DNA of 64,000 nt from Paraphysomonas bandaiensis (Eukaryota; Chrysophyceae): the NCBI GenBank assembly GCA_965644295.1, contig CBFFRP010000362.1, forward strand, positions 1 to 64,000, read 5' to 3'. Every line of letters begins with the position of its first letter. Position 1 is the stretch's first letter. The notes under the pieces were generated by a model. The model was not told the DNA's origin, did no database searches, and saw nothing but the letters and a program-made list of their open reading frames with translations. A program made the translations under genes and the position numbers. Positions 36,105 through 46,455 of this stretch are shown one piece after another.

Positions 36105-37313
36105 ATGTTTGTGCTGTCTGTTATAGAGGATAAAATAAAAGTCGATCCCGATAAATTCGATAGAAATATAACTGAGGTTAGTATAGCATTACACACATGG
36201 GCTGTGTTTGAATGGATACTCTGATTGTGATATTTAAATACTAATAATGATGTAGGTTCTAATCGAGCAAATTGAAATTAAGTTTGTCAACAAGGTGTGC
36301 GAATCGTTTGCTAGTTTATAACGGTAACGTTGTATATGTTGATACTTATGTAGGTGTTAGTGGATGTTGGACTTTGTGTCTGTTTCTATGACTTCATTGA
36401 TGTTGGGGACCCATATGTCTACCCTGCTGAAGGCTCTGCTCACCAACGAGTTAAATTTCGTATGGGTAAGATTTAAAGATGATGGTACCCATTATATATT
36501 TGTTTCTTTTTTCTCTTAATGCGTCACATATATTGTTGTATGAATAAAACTGACGTACTTTTGTTTCTTGTTCGCAGTCGTGTTTCGACCTTTTATTGGT
36601 GAAATAATTGTGGGGAAAATAGCTGCTTGTAGGGAAGATGGAATTAGAGGTATATTTATACTTCTTTCTTGTGGTAACTATCTTACGTGTGATTTTCAAG
36701 TGTCGTTGGATTTCTTTGACGATATTGTGATACCGACTATGCATCTGCAGGTAATGACCAACGATTTACCAGTGTGCCACCACAACTTGCCGTGAATGCT
36801 GTATGTACATTCTATACTAGCAGCCGTGCATTCATGATCTCACAACCGTGCTGTGGATAGGCTCCTTCTGAGTACGTTCCACGTAGAAAATGTTGGATAT
36901 GGAGGTTTGATGAAGATGATGAAAGTGGTGGAATTGAGTTTCCTATGCAAGCAGGCGATAAGGTATGCACCATAAATGTTGTGTATTTTCTATATTGAAA
37001 TAAATGTGATTCAGAGTATTAATTTTCATTAGCACCTTTTTCTCATTAACCACTGCTTGTATTCTAGATTAGGTTTCGTGTCAGAACAATTGATTTCACA
37101 TCTCTGACCACAACCGCCAAAGGCATCACTGCGACGACAACATCCGAGATGAAGTCGAACACGAATGACGATATTGACGACACGCCACTTCCAGGAGTGC
37201 GTCGGAGATCGACTTCAATAGATTTGGGAAAAGATGCAGAAGTCCCATCTGCGATGAGAATTATGGGATGCGTAAACGAGGATGGATTGGGTGTTACATC
37301 TTGGTGGGAGTAA
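36105..37313 (+). CDS. POLR3H: RNA polymerase III subunit RPC8 (RPC25), 7 exons
   Basis: The Rpb7-like stalk subunit of RNA polymerase III, which with RPC9 helps initiation and binds nascent RNA in the nucleus. Seven short exons read MFVLSVIEDKIKVDP, VLIEQIEIKFVNK, VLVDVGLCVCFYDFIDVGDP, HQRVKFRMVVFRPFIGEI, VSLDFFDDIVIPTMHLQ, CWIWRFDED and IRFRVRTIDFTS, ending IMGCVNEDGLGVTSWWE. N-terminal SHS2-type tip and C-terminal S1-like OB fold are both covered, and the closing GLGxxSWW is diagnostic for POLR3H. Length (about 210-230 residues) matches. The poorly conserved Ser/Thr-rich stretch before the end is normal. The gene diverges from the SMP gene. Confidence 0.94.
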
Positions 37314-37709
37314 TAGTGATGTACTCATAGGTTGCTTAGTGTAGTGGCAGTGGAAGTAGTGTGTTACGTTTTGGTCTTGATAGTAATAAATATTGTGACA
37401 TATCAACGTATTCGAAGAGTTATACAAACACTACAATGACCTAACTTCTTACTAAAAACTCAACAATAAACAGCTGAGGTCAGCATGTAGGTGCATTAGC
37501 CCAAAATATTAATGTACTGTTTGCCAATATTAAACAACCAGTTTTGAACTGGTTGGTGAGTTGATTGTACAATTCGCATGACCTAAAGAAAACAATCAAA
37601 TTCATGATTTCATTCGCTGTATGTACCGTTATCTCTCTATTAAATTACTACCGTAAACCCTCTATGACGTCCACTTCGGTGTATAACTCAGTTGTATATA
37701 TAAGGAAAA
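37314..37709. other. convergent 3' intergenic region
   Basis: 396 bp between the POLR3H and methyltransferase stop codons. Short inverted repeat at 37540-37556 (CAGTTTTGAACTGG-like). Otherwise featureless. Confidence 0.35.
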
Positions 37710-38529
37710 CTATACTTTTTCACTGCTTTTGCATTCGTTTTCATCACTAGTTTCTTCCGCTGCATTAGTCTTGCGTGCAATAATGGCTAAGGTCCCCTCT
37801 TGACTACTTTCACTCTTTGCAGCTCTCCACATATGTAATACAGTAAACCCCGCATTCCTAACTACTTCATTCCACTTATGCTCACTCCACAGAAGCATAG
37901 GGGTATTAATCATTGTGGACCAGTTGTGACAGTCCTCATTTTCGAGGTAATGGTCTACACCAAAAGCTAGCAACCCGTTGTCAGTCAGCCAATCAGAATG
38001 AAGTAACGAAAAGAATGTGGTGAGCTCAGAGTCAGATAAATAATACAAGAACTCCATACTGAATGCGACATTGTACTTTACCGTCGGGACATATGATGGT
38101 AATCGAGTGTGCACAAACTGAACTTTGTCTCGAAATTCAAAATCTTGAGTCAACTGATTTGCTTTGGATATCATATCAATAGCACCATCAACACCATCAG
38201 CACGACTGCAAGTCGATTTCGAAGCTTGATTGCGGACAACCCATCCGTTCCCGCACCCAATATCAACAATAGAATAATTATCAGGGATATAAGGGGCAGC
38301 CTTGGACAATATCTCAGTTACAGCAGGAGCATGATTACTCTCCATGCGGTGGTCTTTACCTTCCTTGGCCCACTGTGCATATAGTAAGAGGGTGTGGTAG
38401 AATAATAATGATTCTTACATTAGAGAACACATCTGTTGCAACATTCGGAAGATTGGAGCTCATTGCACGAGTGGCAACAGCAACGGAAGCACGCGAAATA
38501 GAAAACACAAAGGAATACGCAACCAACAT
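37710..38529 (-). CDS. SAM-dependent class I methyltransferase, 2 exons
   Basis: A 257-residue methyltransferase from exons 38419-38529 and 37710-38372 (46-nt intron, in frame). The spliced junction gives DVFSNWAKEGKDHRMESNH, the head of a family whose next block is motif I, IVDIGCGNGWVV. This is followed by the acidic motif-II residue in ADGVDGAIDMIS, and by YNVAFSMEFLYYLSDSELT (motif IV region). The short first exon has a hydrophobic, basic N-terminus (MLVAYSFVFSISRASVAVAT), possibly mitochondrial targeting. The acidic, charged tail is not conserved. The acceptor is unknown. The (TGTA)n array begins about 60 bp upstream of its start codon. Confidence 0.82.
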
Positions 38530-38589
38530 TGTTAGCCGGGTGTGTGTCAAATGTGCAAGAATTAATCCAGCATTACCATTCTTATGATG

Positions 38590-38950
38590 TACGTATGTAT
38601 GTATGTATGTATGTATGTATGTATGTATGTATGTATGTATGTATGTATGTATGTATGTATGTATGTATGTATGTATGTATGTATGTATGTATGTATGTAT
38701 GTATGTATGTATGTATGTATGTATGTATGTATGTATGTATGTATGTATGTATGTATGTAGGTAGGTAGGTAGGTATGTATGTATGTAGGTAGGTATGTAT
38801 GTATGTATGTATGTAGGTATGTATGTATGTATGTATGTATGTATGTATGTATGTATGTATGTATGTATGTATGTATGTATGTATGTATGTATGTATGTAT
38901 GTATGTATGTATGTATGTATGTATGTATGTATGTATGTATGTATGTATGT
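38590..38950. repeat. (GTAT)n tetranucleotide array, about 360 bp
   Basis: A nearly pure GTAT repeat with a GTAG-rich interruption at about 38758-38820. It lies between the outward-facing methyltransferase and the 39130 gene. It creates long open frames on both strands that are not genes. Confidence 0.97.
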
Positions 38951-39129
38951 ACTTGTATAAAAATGCGTACTTTAGTGTAGTTCAAATGCAACGGCTGCTT
39001 TTCAGGACGCTATCGCTCAGTTCATCATGCATATCAATTAGTAGATTGGACGTAAGCTGATTGAGGTTTACATTATTGTGCCACGATTAGTAGTGACATT
39101 GTATTATATAGACATCGTCATTTGTTGTT

Positions 39130-39552
39130 ATGGTTTTGTCGTTACCTCATTTAAACCGTAGTCAAAAGGCACAAGTTGGTCCTCCAGTGAAATATAGACT
39201 ACAGACCTCTGAAATAAAAGTTGAGAGTCGAAAATCTAACGAATACACTGCACGATGTGAAGATGAGTTGAGCCCAACTGGTGTAGCTGGTACAGTCAGG
39301 CAAAGGATTACGTTTGCAAAGGGCGATCCTTCCATTGTCTCGGAGCCAGTATTGAAGCCATCAAGTTCTCGTGACCGAGTGTTCAAACGAATGATATCTC
39401 GCGCAGCGAGTTCAACTTGCGAGCTATTTGTGACAAGTAAAAAGGCAGAACCTGTGTCGACTGATTGCACTACCGAGCCATTGCGGATTCGCTCCCGGCG
39501 CCCTCGTGATCGTGTGCTATTACGGATGTTGTATCGCAGTCAGATATCGTAG
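39130..39552 (+). CDS. small basic protein of unknown function
   Basis: A 140-residue single-exon frame starting at a clean ATG, MVLSLPHLNRSQKAQVG. It is rich in Ser, Arg and Lys. It has an internal repeat: SSSRDRVFKRMISRAAS at about residues 76-92 is echoed by SRRPRDRVLLRMLYRSQ near the end. No signal peptide or membrane span is seen. It might be a small nuclear or cytoskeletal protein. The coding character is plausible but not proven, and no family is recognised. Confidence 0.5.
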   Translation: MVLSLPHLNRSQKAQVGPPVKYRLQTSEIKVESRKSNEYTARCEDELSPTGVAGTVRQRITFAKGDPSIVSEPVLKPSSSRDRVFKRMISRAASSTCELFVTSKKAEPVSTDCTTEPLRIRSRRPRDRVLLRMLYRSQIS

Positions 39553-40543
39553 GTGGCTTATTATATTTTTATTACTAGTATTATTACATAAAGATAAACC
39601 GTTATTGAATACTATGGTGATTTGTGGCCATACATCGACAGTTCTCGATTAATGGTACAGATAACTATAGTTTCGTTAGAGCAATTGAATGTGATGTTAC
39701 TACTATATACCGTACAGGTATCCTGTATAAATAAGACATATTATATATATAGTACCAATTCTATACCGTTTTGTTCATTACTTCTATTATTTCTGTCTAC
39801 GTTCGATATCCCTTTTCGATTATAAGTATATTGTGCATCATATGACTATGACGCTACAGTACAGGAAAGTACAGCAAATATGGCTAGAGAGTAGAGAGAT
39901 ATTTTTCGTACTGTGATAATATAGATAATACATATAATGCTATGAGTTTAGACTATAAAATGTAGTCAAGACTAATAAGTAGAGTACTGAACCGTTCGAA
40001 TCATAATCTAAATTCTACATAAATTTGTTGAGTTTCAATGTTCGTAAGTAGTTCATAGCTATACTTCTAGTGTATTAAATTTTGAGTTATGGGCATTAGT
40101 ACATAATCAATGATATGATCTGAATGATGTAAGGAAACTGTCATCTTTTGACTATATATGATCATGTCTGACTAAGATTGGTAGAGTAGAAAATATAATT
40201 TTAGGTAATATCTCTGAATAGTGTCGCTGAGATTATGATTATAATTGCTTGCTGTATGAGTTCAAGTTATGTTACTTAAATAATTGAACCATTTAAATAT
40301 GTCTAATGATGATAGAATGAGCAGTGAGTTGATTGTATATTTACAGCCCTACCCCAAGGGACACCCCTCTGACGAACTCCATCTGCACTTCCACGACTCA
40401 AGCGCATAGATTTCTTCTCCCACTTTGCTGCTTGCAGCGACGCACAAGTAGCGTTATATAGTAGGATATATAAATTAGTACTACTTTGTCCAGATTATCA
40501 CAGGGTATTAGGTATTAGATTATCAACCAAAGAGTGATAGGTA
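39553..40543. other. intergenic, nothing recognised
   Basis: AT-rich sequence between the small basic-protein gene and the second Mutator-like element. No gene or structure is supported. Confidence 0.4.
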
Positions 40544-40554
40544 AGCTAATGGAT
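40544..40554 (+). repeat. left 11-bp direct repeat AGCTAATGGAT flanking an element
   Basis: Identical to 42876-42886. It contains the 9-bp target duplication expected of a Mutator-like insertion, plus two chance or end-derived bases. Confidence 0.75.
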
Positions 40555-40566
40555 AAGGTTTTTTTG

Positions 40567-40625
40567 CGGCCCGCCAGGGCCCTCGGCCCTCGCGGGCCCG
40601 CGGCCCCCCGCGGGCCCTCTAAAAT
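40567..40625 (+). repeat. left GC-rich inverted end
   Basis: Almost all G and C, rich in GGGCCC palindromes. Its GGCCCGCCAGGGCCCTCGGC aligns with the reverse complement of 42818-42838. Confidence 0.65.
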
Positions 40626-40799
40626 TAATTTTTTTCAGTTTTTGCCTCCTGAAGATTTTGATTTGTTATATTATTTCAGTTATTGTCTTTTAAAGATTTC
40701 GAGTTTTGAAAAAACTAATGTGATTAGTTTTTAATTTCGACTTTTTGAAAACTTAATACAAATTCATTAATAATTTTGTCATCAAGCAGGCGATTAATA

Positions 40800-42562
40800 A
40801 TGCATGATTCTAATTCAGAAGAATCAGGGAGAAAAGATAGTTGTAATAGCGATGATCTCCCTACAACTTTTCAGTGGGAAGGTTTCAGATACACTATCAA
40901 GCAGAGGAAGAGGCTTCAAGATGGTTCGGTATAATATATTCTCTATCAGTAAGCCACTGATCCATATATTTAGGAAATTTGAAGGGTTATTATCGGTGCT
41001 CAAAACACCGGAAAGGAAGAACATGTGGCTGTCCAGCTAAATTGACAATTCTTGTTCACGAGCAAGCAGAAGAATCTGATGAAAAACTGATAATTTCAAA
41101 GGGGAAAGAGGAGCACAAATGTGGTGCCGCCATCTTTATATTGCCTTCAGATTCACCAACATCTGATGATAATTCCAAGGAGAGGTCGTCGTTTTGTAAA
41201 GGTGTATATGACGCAAGTGGTGAAATGAAACAACTTTGTGAAGCAATGGCGTTGAAAGATGTTTCGAAGTCCTCCATTGCGATTGCAAATGAAGTTGCGG
41301 AAACAACGCGAGCGAAATATAAGCAGCTCGGTGAGAAAATTGATATTTTTTTCTTTTTGCTGTTTTCACTTCATTTTCTTTTGCTTATTTCGGTAGGAAT
41401 GCCATATAGATATCTCGAAACGTCGAAACTCAAAGCTTTGGTGTATCAGTGTAGACGTTTAGAGTTCAATGATTGGGAAGGAATTATATCGTCGTATCCG
41501 CTTGTGAACTGTGCTGATGACGACGAGAGACTATTTTTACAGTTCAATACTTCAATCAATGTTAGCAATCAGATGCAGAAGATAATTGGCTTTGCACATC
41601 CTGATTTAATCAATATTGTAAAGGGTGGTCCGGTCCATCTGTTTATAGACTGTACTTTTAAATGTGTGCCAAAGGGATTTTCTCAGTGTCTAGTAATTAT
41701 GATATATGACTACGCCTCGTCCCTATACATTCCTGTATTTTATATATTGCTGCAATCGAAGTTTGAAGAAGTGTATTCCATGGCTCTTTATTTGAGTAAG
41801 GCCTCAACAGATTTCATGATGGAGATCATCAATGGCTCAGTGGATTTCGAGAAGGGTCTGATGAATGCTATCAAACGGAACTTTGAGGGCAAGCCTGTAA
41901 CTGGATCCGATCCTAATGATTGGAATGTGCATGGCATTGTAACAGACGAGTCATCAACATCCCGCTTGATTAATAGAACCAACAATCCACTGGAAAGGTT
42001 TAACAGAAAGCTGAACGAGGCTTTTCCCACTGCGCATCCTTCCGTGGTGTTATATGTGAGTACTATTCGGAAGCTAAGTCAAGAATACGTCGAACTTCGA
42101 AACAAAATTCTCAGGGGTCATGCATCCCGGCCGAAACATCTGCCATTCCAGCAATTCACATTGCCAGAGGACTACGCTGCATTTGAAATGGACAGGTCAG
42201 TCCAAAGGACTAAGTTTGCGCAGCTCAACCAATACAAGTTTTTGATTGGGAAGAGCCACTATGATCCTGAGGATGGGTGCATGTACGAGGTGGTGAGAGT
42301 TGGATTTTACGAGGGGTCCATCGTTGGCTATCGCGAGCAGTGCCGACTGCAGAATGGATATGTTGTCGATGTACCCACTGATGATTGTATTTCAATTGAG
42401 GAGATAGTGAAATACACTGGATGTGGCAAGGAGTCTACAGTGACAGCCGAAGACTGTGCTTTCACCGAGGAGATTGAGACATGCTGTGTTGCCGCCGGCA
42501 GGGCTCAGACCGGCGCCAAACGCCGGAATAGGGCCGGTGGGGCCGGCCCCGGCGTTGTTTAG
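40800..42562 (+). pseudogene. MULE transposase with FLYWCH-like finger, internally deleted
   Basis: Exon 1 (40800-40923) joins 40974 in frame to rebuild a zinc finger (WEGFRYTIKQRKRLQDGNLK then GYYRCSKHRKGRTCGCPAKL, with ...EEHKCG), a FLYWCH/WRKY-GCM1-type DNA-binding fold. A second intron at about 41331-41396 is likely. The MULE core has D1 in FIDCTFKCVP and D2 in SVDFEKGLMNAI. The text then jumps straight to RTNNPLERFNRKLNEAFP, omitting the usual CFH helix and the segment carrying the catalytic Glu, so about 100 residues are missing. No frameshift is seen. It should be inactive in transposition, though DNA binding might survive. The GC-rich tail (GAKRRNRAGGAGPGVV) runs toward the right end. 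Confidence 0.75.
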
Positions 42563-42808
42563 GGGCGGGGGCCTGGGGGCAGTGGACGCCGGCTCGTAGA
42601 GTCGAAGCGTGGGGAGCCCCCAGCTCCGAAAAATGTTTTGGTATAAAGTTGCTCTTGCTTAAGATATTAATAACTCTTGCTAAATTTGACCCTTTGCTTT
42701 GTGCGTAATACTGCCCTTTGCTTTGTGCGTTATTGTTGCTTGTGGTTGTAGTGTGTGTTGTGTGTGTTTTTAATTAAGAATTATTGTTATTATTGTTAGT
42801 TGTAGTAG

Positions 42809-42865
42809 AGGGCCAAATGCGGGCCGAGGGCCCTAGCGGGCCGAGGGCCAAAAAGGGCCAAAATT
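42809..42865 (-). repeat. right GC-rich inverted end
   Basis: The inverted partner of the left end, carrying repeated GGGCCGAGGGCC/GGGCCA units. It is followed by AAATTAAATTTTTCC and the flanking direct repeat. Confidence 0.65.
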
Positions 42866-42875
42866 AAATTTTTCC

Positions 42876-42886
42876 AGCTAATGGAT
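42876..42886 (+). repeat. right 11-bp direct repeat AGCTAATGGAT
   Basis: A perfect match to 40544-40554. Confidence 0.75.
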
Positions 42887-43110
42887 GCAGTATAGTATGT
42901 AAATCCTACTCCAACATATTTGTGATACTTGTGTTCAAAATCAATAATTGCGCCTGTAAGAAGTATGCTTATGTAAAAAGTAATTATTGTTTAAACTGCG
43001 TCATTAAAAAATACTAGTACAGAAATAAATCAGTTTATATAGTGTAGGATTTTTCTGGATGGAATCGGCGTGATAATCTACATACCCACGTCACATAAGT
43101 ACGCATCAGT

Positions 43111-43164
43111 ATCACGGATTCCATTTTTCAGCACTGAAACCCCTTTGAGGTAACAATGCGTCAT
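43111..43164 (-). promoter_or_regulatory. SECIS-like candidate hairpin downstream of the SelW-like gene
   Basis: On the minus strand, ATGA (43161-43164) is followed 14 nt later by AAA. Then comes a perfect TTTCAG-TG-CTGAAA mini-hairpin, and finally TGAT (43111-43114). This is the ATGA ... AA ... GA order of a form-2 eukaryotic SECIS, about 60 nt after the stop codon. Pairing of the main stem is imperfect (CG, then AUU/AAU, then interruptions), so it is only a candidate. Confidence 0.3.
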
Positions 43165-43226
43165 TCCCAGCTCAAAATCCGACAATATACTTCACACAAT
43201 CATTTCTATTTCGTGAAAATATACGC

Positions 43227-43595
43227 TTATGCCGATGAAGCAAGTCCCATGTAGGAACTGTCTGCTTCATTGGCCATCTCTATGAGGGTATCAACTCTGC
43301 GGCTGTAGAATGAATTATGCTGCACTTTTTCCGACCCCGCCAGCTGCTCGCCCTCTGGAGTGCATACTCTCACCCAACCATGAGACTCCCAAGTTGTTTC
43401 TGTGCTATCATGTTTCAGTTCAACAGCGTAACCCATTTCATTTAGATGAGCAATGAGTTCTTTGATTCGTGACGTATTATGATTCCACCTTCCTCAGTTC
43501 ATGTAGGGGCCATACTCCACAACAATAGTAGGAGCATCATCCTTCGCGCCAGGAATGAGTTTGTTCAATTCGTTGGAAGAGCTTGAAGTGCACAT
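43227..43595 (-). CDS. SelW/Rdx-like candidate selenoprotein with in-frame TGA
   Basis: Reading from ATG at 43595 to TGA-free TAA-type end at 43227 gives 122 codons, with one TGA at 43494-43496 (codon 34). Both sides are protein-like and in one frame. Before it is TIVVEYGPYMN; after it is GRWNHNTSRIKELIAHLNEM, then YAVELKHDST, GWVRVCTPEGEQLAG and SFYSRRVDTLIEMANEA. This is the beta-alpha-beta-beta-beta-alpha order of SelW/Rdx thioredoxin-like proteins. The TGA sits where SelW has selenocysteine (VVYCGAU-GY). The partner Cys three residues earlier is replaced by Tyr, which is unusual. Alternatives: a nonsense-mutated pseudogene, or a sequencing error. No usable intron would remove the TGA. Confidence 0.55.
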
Positions 43596-45444
43596 TGTCA
43601 ATAGTATACTATTCAAATCTGGTTTTACTTAAATAATGACAATCTTGAGAGCTTATATCGATATACTTCAATGAAAGTTCCTGGCTAGGAAAAGGCAAGA
43701 AAGTTCCTGTCAAAGCTTTTGCTACTACTAAATACATCAACCCAAAAAGCAGACAAATTGTACAAAATACTTGTAAAACCACCTATTTCGGATAGGAGGA
43801 GATGTTGAAGCACTAGAAAAATAAACTTTTAGCCGTAAAAAATCCCTTTTACGCAGAAAACACCGTATTTTTTCTCTAGGGTCGGGTTCTAGAACACTGA
43901 TTCTTTCCTTGAAGGAGAAAAAATTTGCTTTAGATATGGCAAAAAAATCTTTGTTTTTCGCAATAAAAGAGTAATTTCATATCTTTTTTACACTTTCTTG
44001 GAAAGGGAAATTCAAGGGATGTTTGAATTTAAACTCCGTTATACTATAAAATACGGGTTTTACACTATAAAAAAACTCTTTTTCTAAAATTTTCATTTTA
44101 CATAATTCAAGAATTCCCATGTGTACGGTGGTACCGGACGAATGGGAGGCTGACGTAGTGGTGACGGTTGTGTGTAGTGGATAGAAACGATGATTTCCCT
44201 CATAATTATTCCTATTGAATTGACTCAGTTAATCCATTGTGTTACTATATACCAACAAGATAAGCCATTGTGAATGAACAAATGTTGCGAGCCGCGAGAA
44301 GAGTTTCGAATTTCAAATCCCTCAGTAATTGCAATGTGAGTGAGCTCGCGATATCACGTCTCCAAATGATCGCAGAGAGGGAGTTAGGACGTGAGCTGTT
44401 TGATTTGAACGGTTTCCAGGGATGTTTGGTTGAGTCAAACTCAATGCCCCTGGATACTCTTGAATTAAAAGTAAATCAATGGATTGAGCGAAAAAAGGCG
44501 AGCAAAATTTTCTCCGAGGTCAGAAATCAGTGTCCTTAACACCGGGCGAAATGTCAATACATTGTATATATGCTTCACGGCCCATTGAATTTGAGGTAAA
44601 TGTGCAACCTTGCTCTGTCTTCATATATTCCCGCAGAATGTGAACTTCATAGAAGTCAACTATCCAGTTTTCGTGTTTCAATAGAAGTTTGTGAGTTTCG
44701 CTACATATATCTGGCAAAGAATACATAAAAAAAATTTGTAACCAGACATATTCCTGTAATAATCAGTGTGTAAGTTTGCTTGGCTTTTTTGTAACATCTT
44801 TTGGAGGTATTTATAGCATTGCTTCATAAGTTTTTATAGACTGTCTGTACTATAAGGAAATTAATCTTCTCTCATTCAAGATGTTGTAAGTGCATATTCA
44901 GGGATATATCTTACTGCTAAAGACATGTAGTATTTAGTTTTGCCTCAACAATAGAGTTGAACTCGTCCGTCCCCTACATCACCCTTACTAAAGTAAGAAC
45001 TACTACAGTTAACAGTACACAGTAGTGAATGTCATATTACTATTAGCAATAGGCGTTTCAGAGTAAGTGCTTAACACTGATATCCTACAATTTAACGCTA
45101 CAAAAGTTGCTTGTGCGTTACCGCAACCACCAAGGTGGCAGCTATAAATCGCTCTATCACTCCAATCTATTAGAATATGGATCTTATTCTAGTATATTCA
45201 GTAATGTCACATGAAGACAATGTACGAGAATGCAGTGAAATATAGTAATGTACAAATGCTATGATGATATTGAGAAACTGAAATAGCTTGATCTTTCAAG
45301 ATATGTTCAGTAACGAGAGGTTCGCATATGTAGGATATGAGTTTGTGTTGTTTATCACAACTTCGTGTAAACGATATTAATAAATCTATCTAGTCTTACG
45401 ACAAATTTTCTCTCTGATCTAGTGAACAACGAGCAATTTCCAAC
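43596..45444. other. intergenic, with a small open frame
   Basis: AT-rich. Poly-A/T-rich stretches at 43780-44110 show no element ends. The small frame at 44282-44539 is listed separately; an overlapping minus frame (44520-44726) has no support. Confidence 0.35.
44282..44539 (+). CDS. small uncharacterised open frame
   Basis: 85 residues from an ATG (MLRAARRVSNFKSLSNCNVS), helical and basic, ending ASKIFSEVRNQCP. A donor-like GAGGTCAG near its end suggests it could be an exon rather than a whole gene. No family is recognised, and it may be chance or a transposon relic. Confidence 0.22.
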   Translation: MLRAARRVSNFKSLSNCNVSELAISRLQMIAERELGRELFDLNGFQGCLVESNSMPLDTLELKVNQWIERKKASKIFSEVRNQCP

Positions 45445-45855
45445 ATGGTGGCGAGCGAGGAGGATAGAGGAGTAGTTCCGCAGTTGAACGAGAGTAACGT
45501 TGAACATTGGATCGAGGATTTCGAGACATTCCTCACGAGGAAAGAAGAAAGTGAGGTAGTGGTGGAGCCGCCACCGAAGGAAAGCAAGTTCGGGGAACAG
45601 CCACTCACGTTAATGGAGGAGAAGTCTTACAGACAAGCTGTGAAGAAGTACTGAAAGGCAAATGTCATAGTGTTTTCGTATTGTAGGGAGGCAGTGCAAT
45701 CAACTTCGAAGGCGCCCCAAAAGTTCCATCTATTGCAGGGTTCAAGGCTGATGGAAGTGGAAGTAACAGGTTTAAAGTTTAAAGCACATGTTATGATTGA
45801 TGAATTGCTACTCTACATATTTGGGAATGTTTATATTAAAATGGCATTACTGTAA
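45445..45855 (+). pseudogene. possible degenerate Ty1/copia-like Gag fragment
   Basis: From ATG at 45445 the frame reads LNESNVEHWIEDFETFLTRK, then EKSYRQAVKKY, a TGA, and in the same frame KANVIVFSYCREAVQS. This resembles the Gag start LNGxNYxxWxxxMxxFL and later WxKxDxxAxxxI of copia-type elements. No LTR, primer-binding site or pol was found nearby. A remnant is the likeliest reading, with low certainty. Confidence 0.28.
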
Positions 45856-46455
45856 TAGTGGCATTCTTTAACTGGATGTCAGCTTTTGCTTGGAATTCTT
45901 CTCTCGGTCGTCTCAACAATTGGAGTTGCAATACTTACTACTTACATACTTATTACTTATCCACTCCTGATTATGGAGTGAGCACTCTCGTCCCAGATAT
46001 AACGATTTAGATGGTGATTGAAACTCTGTGATGTTAAATGCACAATCATTGTGTAAAAATAAGTTATACGTCCAAAAATACATACTCTGGTGATGCCTTC
46101 TTTCTGCGAAATAAAATTGTTTATTGTGATATAGTAGTTAAAGGAAATTTGCAAATGTCTATTATTAATAGAATTCTACTATATTTCATTAATAGAATGA
46201 ATGCAAAAGGTGAAAGGAAAACAGAAAACACCAAATCAAAACAAATAGAAGTACACTAAAGAGACTACATATATACATATCAATTTTGATACACATGGTA
46301 GATAAAAAAGGTAGATTCTTAGTCAATGACATACCCAGGCCCACAACTCTAGACAACAAATGACAGCGGGGTTGCCGAAAATTGATATCTGCAAGATTGG
46401 ACTTACTCGCTTTTTTAGTGTATCCAATTATAAATCAAATCCACATTCGACTAAA
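45856..46455. other. intergenic, nothing recognised
   Basis: AT-rich sequence between the Gag-like remnant and the FYVE gene's stop. It presumably includes that gene's 3' UTR. Confidence 0.35.

Larger units (their letters stand above)
40555..42875 (+). mobile_element. Mutator-like element with GC-rich ends and a decayed transposase
   Basis: Perfect 11-bp direct repeats flank a 2.3-kb unit. Its ends share GGCCCGC(C/T)AGGGCCCTCGG motifs in inverted orientation (40567-40625 and 42809-42865), next to T/A-rich tips. The interior encodes a MULE-type transposase with a FLYWCH-like finger. The ends are very GC-rich in an AT-rich genome, and the gene tail and 42560-42630 are also GC-rich. Confidence 0.78.

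Noticed and set aside
43470-43520. A micro-intron removing the in-frame TGA of the SelW-like gene
   Set aside because: The only GT...AG pair around it would be about 24 nt, much shorter than any other intron here, and it would delete the conserved active-site strand.
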